In this document: in pieces, positions 57,908 through 64,000 of the stretch
How positions within the stretch are numbered: position 1 is the first letter of the stretch
Layout of the letters: each line of letters starts with the position of its first letter
NCBI GenBank assembly: GCA_903848645.1
Contig: CAINGU010000088.1
Span: forward strand, 62,001 to 126,000
DNA length: 64,000 bases
Origin: an uncultured cyanobacterium
GTDB taxonomy: Bacteria; Cyanobacteriota; Cyanobacteriia; Cyanobacteriales; Nostocaceae
Direction of reading: 5' to 3'
Notes under the pieces: model-generated
Seen by the model: only the letters and a program-made list of their open reading frames with translations
Database searches by the model: none
What the model was told of the DNA's origin: nothing
Translations under genes and position numbers: made by a program

Positions 57908-58837
57908 ATGCCTCTCTCACTCGTCCACGTTTCTCAATATCGCCAGTCCATCTCGGAACTATCCCCGGCTCAAGCTGAAATGAAGTTGATTACTTTGTGG
58001 TTGGATGGTAAGGCGGAGTCATCGGTGCGTGCCTATCAGCGTTACGTTAAGCATTTCTTGCGGTTTTTGAGGAAACCTTTGCGCCACATTACTTATGAGG
58101 ATTTGGTGGAGTACAGCACCCAGTTTTCCACACAATCTGCCAGCACTAGGCGCATTTATCTGGCAGCGGTGAAAAGTTTGATTAGTTTTGCTCACAAAAT
58201 TGGTTATTTGCCCTTCAATGTGGGGATGGCTTTGAAACTAGGAGAAATACCCGATGCGATTAATGAACGCTATTTGGATGAAGCTGATATTAAGTTGATG
58301 GTACGGGCGGCAGCAGCGATGGTGGGTGATGCTAAAACTGCTAAACGGCAAGCGATCACTCGACGCAATCTGTTAATTGTAAAATTGTTGTATCAGGCAG
58401 GCTTGCGCTCTCATGAGCTTTGCCAGTTAACTTGGGGGGATTTATCTACTAGAGGTGATAGTGGGCAAGTATATGTGCGACAGGGTAAAGGTAATAAGTC
58501 GCGCACTATTTTGCTGAAATCAAAGTTGTGGACAGAACTGATGGAATTTAAAGGGGATGCTGTGGGTACAGATGCTGTGTTTTCTAGTCAGAAGGGGGGA
58601 CATCTAGAACGCCAGAATCTCCATCCAATTATTAAGGTGGTGGCAGCCGCAGCAGGTTTGAGTGATAAAGTTAGTTGTCACTGGTTGCGCCATGCTCATG
58701 GTTCACACGCAGCAGAAAGGGGGGTAAATCCGGTGCTGATTAAGGATACTTTAGGTCATAGCAATTTAGCTATCACTGACAGGTATCTTAAGGCTAGACC
58801 AAATGATAGTAGTGCTTTGAAATTAATGGATATTTAA
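57908..58837 (+). CDS. Tyrosine recombinase/integrase
   Basis: 309 aa. Core-binding domain (SVRAYQRYVKHFLRFLRK), then Arg in AGLRSHELCQL, Lys in QGKGNKSRTI, HxxR in CHWLRHAHGSH, His in TLGHSNLAIT, Tyr in DRYLKARP. Same architecture as the recombinase at 4657-5523, to which it is clearly related. Two such genes on one replicon might act on different sites or as a XerC/XerD-like pair. Confidence 0.9.
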   Translation: MPLSLVHVSQYRQSISELSPAQAEMKLITLWLDGKAESSVRAYQRYVKHFLRFLRKPLRHITYEDLVEYSTQFSTQSASTRRIYLAAVKSLISFAHKIGYLPFNVGMALKLGEIPDAINERYLDEADIKLMVRAAAAMVGDAKTAKRQAITRRNLLIVKLLYQAGLRSHELCQLTWGDLSTRGDSGQVYVRQGKGNKSRTILLKSKLWTELMEFKGDAVGTDAVFSSQKGGHLERQNLHPIIKVVAAAAGLSDKVSCHWLRHAHGSHAAERGVNPVLIKDTLGHSNLAITDRYLKARPNDSSALKLMDI

Positions 58838-59084
58838 TAGGCAAGAAGATGGTAGATTCAGGTGTACGCAATTTTTTTAAATCAAACATGAGTTCTATAT
58901 TTTTGATCACCTGTTTTCAATTCAACCAGTTATTCTGATAATTTCCTGTTCAGTCTCACTTTAAATTATACTGAATATTGACCAAACTATTCTTAGTATT
59001 TAGTTGGTAATCAAAAATATCAGAAAATTTGGTGCAATTTTCTCCTAACAATATTTGATAAGGGTTGCCTAGCAATCTAATGTT

Positions 59085-60686
59085 ATGAATCAAGATCCAT
59101 CAAAACTTCCTAGTTCTCATGATCTAGAGAAACTTATTCCGCCTATTTTATTGGAAATTCAAGATAATATTAGACAAGTTATCCGTGATAAATTAAATCA
59201 GTATTTTCTATCTAATCCGGCATTATCTGCTACTGAAACATCAGATAATTCTGAATTGTTTGAATCCATCTTTAATGAAGTATTATATAGTACGATATAT
59301 TCAATAGTTTCCGCCAAATATCAAGTTGATGAAAATACCATCCAAAATTACTATAATGTAATAAATGACCATCTTCAAGGCTATAGAGACAGCCAAGAAA
59401 ATTCATTATTTAAATCACAGCCATTTGAAGCGATTCCTACAGCAGCACTTATGCTTTCAAGTATTAATTCTCAAATTAAAAAACAAGAGTCATGGCAAAA
59501 AAATGAAGAGGGGATAGCAGTGGCGCAACACAGAGCTAAAGGTAATCCCCAAAATTATATTGAGCATTATATTAGTACCCCCGGTGATGTTACATTACTT
59601 CCTTGGCATGAAGCCCAACAGATTATTGATAAATTTGGGTTTAATAGTGTTAAATTACACTTAATATTTGCTGCTTATACAATGGAGCAGGATAAACCTT
59701 GGGACAGCTTATTTACGATTAAAGGTAGTGAGTTAATTGAAAAACTAGGCTGGGATAAGCGCACTGATTTACCCAAACATCAAAAACTTCTAGAAATAGC
59801 AAAAACCGCGTTTGCATTGGATTGTTTGTTAGTGAAAACAGTATGGATAGAAGGGAGAAATAGAAAAGGTGGTATAAATGCTAGTACACCTATTGGTCGG
59901 ATGTGGAACATCACGATTGTCCCCTATGGTCAGGTAAATTCATCTGGGAAGATAGAAGAGCCTGATGAAGTGCAGATAATTGTTCAACCAGGTGCTTGGA
60001 CGAAATACTTTTTAAACCGAGCGGGAGCAGAATCGCGGTCAGCTTTATATCAGTTTGGCTACTTAGCTCAAAAAGTCTTAGAAATTGATCCTTATCATGA
60101 AGAACTCACACTAAGGTTGGCTATATATTTGACATTGGATAGCCGGGTTCGTCTGGATGGCAACTACAGGGTACAGGAACTAATAGAAATTGCTTTGCCC
60201 AAAACAGAACTAGATAAAGCTTTATGCGATCGCTTGAAAGCTTTCAAGCTAAAGCAGCGCTGGGATAATGCTTTACAGCACTTGCTTAACAAACTGAATT
60301 GGCAGATTGTATTTGACCCAAAAACATATCCTGAATCGCTTAGACCAGAGTATACACAGAAACAGCCTAAAGGCTACTTTCAAAAATTACTTGATGCCAA
60401 GCTGACCATCAAACCCCCACATCCTATTCCTGAACTGATAGCATCCAAGGTTAAGCCAAAAGTAGAACGATTACAGCCCAAAACCAAGGATACACCACCA
60501 GAAGATATTGAATTGACTGGCAGCCAAGTGAGAGAAGCGCGGATTGCTAAAGGCTGGCCACAGACTAAATTAGCTAGTTTATTAAACGTATCCCAAAAGT
60601 TTATCTCACTGGTGGAACGAGGCGATCGCCCACTAAATCCGCAACAATCCGTCTATATTCGCATCCTCTTAGATATTAAACTTTAA
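59085..60686 (+). CDS. Plasmid protein with C-terminal XRE-type helix-turn-helix (possible replication initiator)
   Basis: 533 aa. C-terminal HTH: VREARIAKGWPQTKLASLLN and SQKFISLVERGDRPL (residues about 480-520). The middle (KGSELIEKLGWDKRTDLPKHQ, about 225-245) resembles the winged-helix of plasmid replication or regulation proteins. QENSLF (residue about 104) resembles the delta-type clamp-binding motif. No known catalytic site. Candidate initiator or global regulator of the plasmid; not proven. Confidence 0.55.
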   Translation: MNQDPSKLPSSHDLEKLIPPILLEIQDNIRQVIRDKLNQYFLSNPALSATETSDNSELFESIFNEVLYSTIYSIVSAKYQVDENTIQNYYNVINDHLQGYRDSQENSLFKSQPFEAIPTAALMLSSINSQIKKQESWQKNEEGIAVAQHRAKGNPQNYIEHYISTPGDVTLLPWHEAQQIIDKFGFNSVKLHLIFAAYTMEQDKPWDSLFTIKGSELIEKLGWDKRTDLPKHQKLLEIAKTAFALDCLLVKTVWIEGRNRKGGINASTPIGRMWNITIVPYGQVNSSGKIEEPDEVQIIVQPGAWTKYFLNRAGAESRSALYQFGYLAQKVLEIDPYHEELTLRLAIYLTLDSRVRLDGNYRVQELIEIALPKTELDKALCDRLKAFKLKQRWDNALQHLLNKLNWQIVFDPKTYPESLRPEYTQKQPKGYFQKLLDAKLTIKPPHPIPELIASKVKPKVERLQPKTKDTPPEDIELTGSQVREARIAKGWPQTKLASLLNVSQKFISLVERGDRPLNPQQSVYIRILLDIKL

Positions 60687-60694
60687 ACTACATA

Positions 60695-60728
60695 GAGGTA
60701 AAGACAAGATATGTACAAAATTTATCAC
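60695..60728. mobile_element. Solitary, diverged Tn3 terminal repeat
   Basis: GAGGTAAAGACAAGATATG followed by TACAAAATTTATCAC. Aligned to the transposon end at 41692 most positions match, including the GGTAAAGACAAGATA block. No second end or transposase nearby, so it is a relic of an older related transposon, 9 bp after the HTH gene stop. Confidence 0.6.
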
Positions 60729-60746
60729 TATGTAAATTAACGCAAT

Positions 60747-61412
60747 TTACCAAGGCAAAATTTCACCATTAGAGTGCCAGAAAGTCCCCGTATTTTCGAG
60801 ATTCAATTCGTCAATGCGAGCCAGTAGTCCTTTAACTGCTTGTTCTGGGGTTATGCCTGAGTCGGTAAAACCAGTCATGCGAGTCTTTACCAATCCTGGA
60901 TGAAGAATGCCAACAGCAATTCCTTGTGATTTTAGATCCACAGACAGTGATTTACCAGCCATTGATAACGCCACCTTAGACATCCTATAACCGTAAGAAC
61001 CACCCGAAGTATTATCTTCAATTGAACCCATACGGCTGGTCATCATAATGACTTTTGAGCCTTGTTTGAGATTGGTCAGCAAAGCTTGAGTCAGTCGTAA
61101 TGGACCGAGTGCATTAACTTCAAATTGCCTGCGGATGCTATTCATATCCAGGCGTTCAAGACTAACTCTTTCTACAATACCAGCATTGTTAATCAAAACA
61201 TCAATTGGTTGACCATCAAGTCTTGTGACTAAATCGGCAACCGACTCATCAGAGGTGATATCTATATCCGTTTCTACAGATATACCTAAATTCTTCAATT
61301 CGTCTGAAGCCGAGCGACAGACAGCAATCACGCGCTCACCTCGCTCTTTCAGTTGACGACAATACTCTAAACCAATGCCTCGATTTGCTCCTGTTACTAA
61401 ATACGTAATCAT
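60747..61412 (-). CDS. Short-chain dehydrogenase/reductase
   Basis: 221 aa, slightly short for classical SDRs (about 250). NAD(P)-binding TGANRGIGLEY, NNAGIVE, catalytic Ser in MMTSRMGSI and YGYRMSK (Tyr/Lys pair), plus HPGLVKTRMTG. Substrate unknown. Convergent with the HTH gene. Confidence 0.87.
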   Translation of the reverse strand: MITYLVTGANRGIGLEYCRQLKERGERVIAVCRSASDELKNLGISVETDIDITSDESVADLVTRLDGQPIDVLINNAGIVERVSLERLDMNSIRRQFEVNALGPLRLTQALLTNLKQGSKVIMMTSRMGSIEDNTSGGSYGYRMSKVALSMAGKSLSVDLKSQGIAVGILHPGLVKTRMTGFTDSGITPEQAVKGLLARIDELNLENTGTFWHSNGEILPW

Positions 61413-62514
61413 TAAGTTACCTCACCAGCTTTTTAAAACACTAACCGTTATTTTGACTCATCTGAGGAATTTAAGACTTTGTCAACTAAATCGTTGCTTG
61501 GCGGTTAATGGCGTAATTTTGCTCCAGCTATCAGCTTTAAGCGGCTAGTTTTTGTTCTAGTTTAGTTCCAAAACAAAATTTTGTTCTAAAGAAAAAAGTT
61601 GGAAAAATAGACTTCTAATCCTTGTGGGATATAGCTTCAAGCGTTAGAACAACGACTCTAGTATCCTATAACAAAAACTCTAGTATCCCGTAACAAACTG
61701 GGGCTAGAACCCTTGCTAAATCAGGATTTTTTTCTGCGGAGAAGATAGATCCGTTTTCAAACACTGTTTCTGCCAATATGGCATAATCATGAATATTTAC
61801 TTATGCGACTGCAAAAATCCCCTTTTGATGCGAAATAAGGGAGATGTGCCTACGTCAATCGCAGTTTCACCGGGTTACAATAAAAAGACTGCATTTACTA
61901 AGGAATTTTGTGTATGGATTTAAAAATAGAACTGCTGAATTTAATCAATCAGTCTTTGTTACGGGAGTCTCACCACTCCAAAAAAAAAGCTGGGTAGTCC
62001 GCTAGTTGCTTAGTTTAGGTAACAGGACAACTCAAAAGTCTAGAAAGAGAAAGTCTAGAGAGAATGAGAAGACCAAAACAGCGAAACGACTGGAAATCGT
62101 TTCAGCAACGGGCGAGCCATCCAAGCTCATCCAAAAAAGATATAAATATTTTGATCTCCATTCTAGACCATGAGTTACCCATTTACCAACAATTAGGCAT
62201 TAAATCAAGATAGTAAAAATCTGCGAATGGCTCTAAACCCCTTATATGAAAGAGTTCTGGGAATTTCTGATCACAGCAAAATTCATGTATTTGTACTACA
62301 CTCTTGTTTCTCTATTTCCTTCTGGCCTTGCGCCTGGAGCCTGAGAAAAAATGTAGTTCATTTACCTGAAAATAGCTGAAAATTGCTAACAGCAACAAAA
62401 ATCAGGCTTGTTCAGAGCTTTTAAGCCCAACAGCAACTTTTTACATCCACAGAGGTTAAATGCCAACTAGCGGCTACCCGATGAAAAAACACAAAACATC
62501 GAGGCAAGCCAATC
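61413..62514. other. Non-coding region with direct repeats and a hairpin, possible replication origin
   Basis: 1.1 kb without a convincing gene. Two 22-bp direct repeats beginning ACTCTAGTATCC (61655 and 61677) look iteron-like, with nearby TTAGAAC/CTAGAAC motifs. A hairpin GAAACGA-CTGGAAA-TCGTTTC is at 62083-62103. A 27-codon ORF (61914-61997, MDLKIELLNLINQSLL...) after AAGGA might be real. The stretch lies directly upstream of the primase-polymerase-like gene, which suits an origin; this is inference. Confidence 0.4.
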
Positions 62515-64000
62515 ATGTATCTACCAGAAAACCCAGACAATTTCAGCAAACCAGCCCGTCGTCAAAGCAAAAAAAACAAACCCCACCTACCAGCCTCCGA
62601 AATAGGGAAAAGGTACGTCACATATTTTTGGCATCCTTGGAGTCCGATAATCGCCCCAGCCAACAACTTCCTCAGCAAACCAGCCTGGAGAACAGAAGAT
62701 TATTACCTTCAGCCATCGGAACTGTGGGCATATCATCAAGACAGAAACTATCTCATAGGCATCCGCTTTAGTTCATATACCCGTTACGCCACAATAGACA
62801 TAGACACAGGCAGCGACTACCATAACCTAGAAGCCTATCAAACCATCAAAGCCGCATTAGAAGACATAGGCATAATCAGCTTAGTCCCCATCCAATCAAG
62901 TTATAGCGGCGGCTACCACCTAATCATCCCCTTCACAGCCCCAATCCCCACATTCAACCTAGCCTGCGCCCTAGAACAAACAATCAAAGATACAGGCGGC
63001 AACATCAGTGCCGGACAAATAGAAATATTCCCCAACCCCAAACCCTGGGGAAAAGACAGCATCACCAACTACAAAGCCATTCGTTGCCCCATGCAGCCTG
63101 GAAGCGGCGCACTCCTTCTAGACGACGACCTGCAACCAATCAGTGACTCAGTAGCCACCTTCCTTGACCATTGTGATCATGCAGCCCGTCATCAAGACCT
63201 CAGTAAACTTAGATACGCCTGCAAAAAAGCCAGAAAGCGGCATACAAGAGAACAATATCGGCAAAAAGCCAGCATCAAAATCGAAGAATGGCAAAGTAAC
63301 TGGGAAGAAATCATCGCCACAGGTTGGACAGGGTTTGGACAAACAAACACCCTGCTGCAAATCATCGTTGGCTACGGCATCGTCTTTTTAGACCTACAAG
63401 ACGAAAACCTAGTTAAATATGCCATAGAAACCGCTAGAAACGCCCCAGGCTACACACAATATTGTCGTCACCAACACCGCATCGAAACCAGAGTCAGAGA
63501 CTGGGTAAAATGCACAATTAGACATCAATGGTATACACCCTACGCCAGCTATCCCAAGCGCCCATTAGGAACATACTTGAATACATTTGCCCTAGCCATA
63601 GCAGATATTAGAGAAATAACCAAATATCAAAACCAAGATAATGTCATCCCCTTTGAAAAACCCAAAAGTAAAAACCAGCAACGCAGCGAACAAACGCAAA
63701 AACGCATTAAAGTTATAGTGCAAAAATTAGAAACACAACCAAGAATACAGGAATGCAGAAGTACAGAAGGTCAAAGTACCTTACAAGTACAAACAGAGTT
63801 AAACACACAAGTAGAAACAGAACAACAACAACTAACAGAACTTACAGAATCAGGATTAAGTGAAGGAGTAACCGAAAGAAGCCAACAAATAAGTGCAGAA
63901 TATAAACGTCAATATAACAAAACACTAAGTCAAAACACATTATATAAGCATAAGCATTTATGGCATCCCCAATGGTACATCCCAGATCCTTGGTTAAATA
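62515..64000 (+). CDS. Primase-polymerase-like (AEP) protein, C-terminus beyond the window
   Basis: 495 codons seen, open to the right edge. Start is the only ATG after an in-frame stop at 62482-62484. AEP-type signatures: ATIDIDTGSD (D-x-D metal motif), SSYSGGYHLIIPF (sGGxHhh) and IEIFPN...WGKD. The first 60 residues are Pro/Lys-rich and YFWHPWSPIIAPA looks like a family motif. The later part is Gln/Thr-rich and probably disordered. Likely primes replication of the plasmid. Base use shows unusually high C in third positions compared with other genes here. Confidence 0.65.
   Translation, partial: MYLPENPDNFSKPARRQSKKNKPHLPASEIGKRYVTYFWHPWSPIIAPANNFLSKPAWRTEDYYLQPSELWAYHQDRNYLIGIRFSSYTRYATIDIDTGSDYHNLEAYQTIKAALEDIGIISLVPIQSSYSGGYHLIIPFTAPIPTFNLACALEQTIKDTGGNISAGQIEIFPNPKPWGKDSITNYKAIRCPMQPGSGALLLDDDLQPISDSVATFLDHCDHAARHQDLSKLRYACKKARKRHTREQYRQKASIKIEEWQSNWEEIIATGWTGFGQTNTLLQIIVGYGIVFLDLQDENLVKYAIETARNAPGYTQYCRHQHRIETRVRDWVKCTIRHQWYTPYASYPKRPLGTYLNTFALAIADIREITKYQNQDNVIPFEKPKSKNQQRSEQTQKRIKVIVQKLETQPRIQECRSTEGQSTLQVQTELNTQVETEQQQLTELTESGLSEGVTERSQQISAEYKRQYNKTLSQNTLYKHKHLWHPQWYIPDPWLN

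Noticed and set aside
57908..60686. ParA/ParB partition genes
   Set aside because: No Walker-type ParA or ParB motif in these genes; partition functions must lie outside the window if present.
62460..62771. 103-codon ORF overlapping the primase-polymerase start
   Set aside because: Low-complexity product in another frame of a long, motif-bearing ORF; treated as a shadow.

Overview
The window looks like part of a large plasmid, or plasmid-like accessory replicon, of a filamentous cyanobacterium of the Nostocales type. Evidence: AT-rich DNA with scattered HIP1 octamers (GCGATCGC), genes whose closest recognisable relatives are cyanobacterial (a ZiaR/ZiaA zinc pair, a DUF5895-like protein, a UPF0175-type antitoxin), a TraD-type coupling protein, several tyrosine recombinases, and a replication gene set separate from any chromosomal context. 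No rRNA operon, ribosomal protein or core metabolic cluster is present.

Layout. 0-5 kb is a defence island: the start of a type I restriction HsdR (minus strand) and a three-gene Lamassu/ABC-three-component operon (DUF4297 nuclease, middle component, SMC-like ATPase). 4.6-10 kb has a tyrosine recombinase with a palindromic candidate core site, an HNH nuclease, a Dda/RecD-like helicase and a plasmid dnaN. 9.7-14.5 kb is metal homeostasis: truncated CDF transporter, ZiaA-type P-ATPase, divergent ZiaR and an NRAMP transporter. 14.6-28.4 kb has TPR and secreted proteins, dnaX-holA, a UvrD-like helicase, an MrfA-like helicase and small unknowns. 28.6-40 kb has an OYE reductase, MITE-like elements, a TraD-type ATPase, MazF and VapC toxin-antitoxin pairs, a DUF5895-like acidic protein and envelope/conjugation proteins including a lytic-transglycosylase-like protein. 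40.2-46.3 kb is a nested insertion: a plasmid gene split by a TnpB element, which is itself split by a complete Tn3-family transposon with 51-bp ends and a 5-bp target duplication. 46.4-49.3 kb carries a family A DNA polymerase. 57.9-64 kb has another tyrosine recombinase, a helix-turn-helix plasmid protein, an SDR and, after a repeat-containing non-coding kilobase, a primase-polymerase-like gene running off the end.

The most unusual part is 51.5-57.6 kb, mostly minus strand: a small beta-grasp-like protein ending in Gly, a 240-aa unknown, a TROVE/VWA (Ro60-like) protein, a 281-aa unknown and a ThiF/E1-like protein. The gaps contain five RNA modules with the same frame: variable but complementary outer stem, 5' loop CCYRAY, inner stem, and 3' loop with AACTT. 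This is the design of Y RNAs, the partners of Ro proteins. The interiors differ: two fold as tRNAs (anticodons CAA and UGA), one copies the 23S rRNA helix 69-71 segment, one copies both the 23S sarcin-ricin loop and the GTPase-associated centre, one is a short loop. I infer a Ro-type RNP system displaying mimics of the translation RNAs that ribotoxins and anticodon nucleases attack, possibly coupled to ubiquitin-like modification.

Taken together the replicon appears to carry much of its own replication machinery (clamp, clamp-loader tau/gamma and delta subunits, polymerase, primase-polymerase, helicases), conjugation genes, defence, addiction modules and an RNA-quality or RNA-defence cassette.
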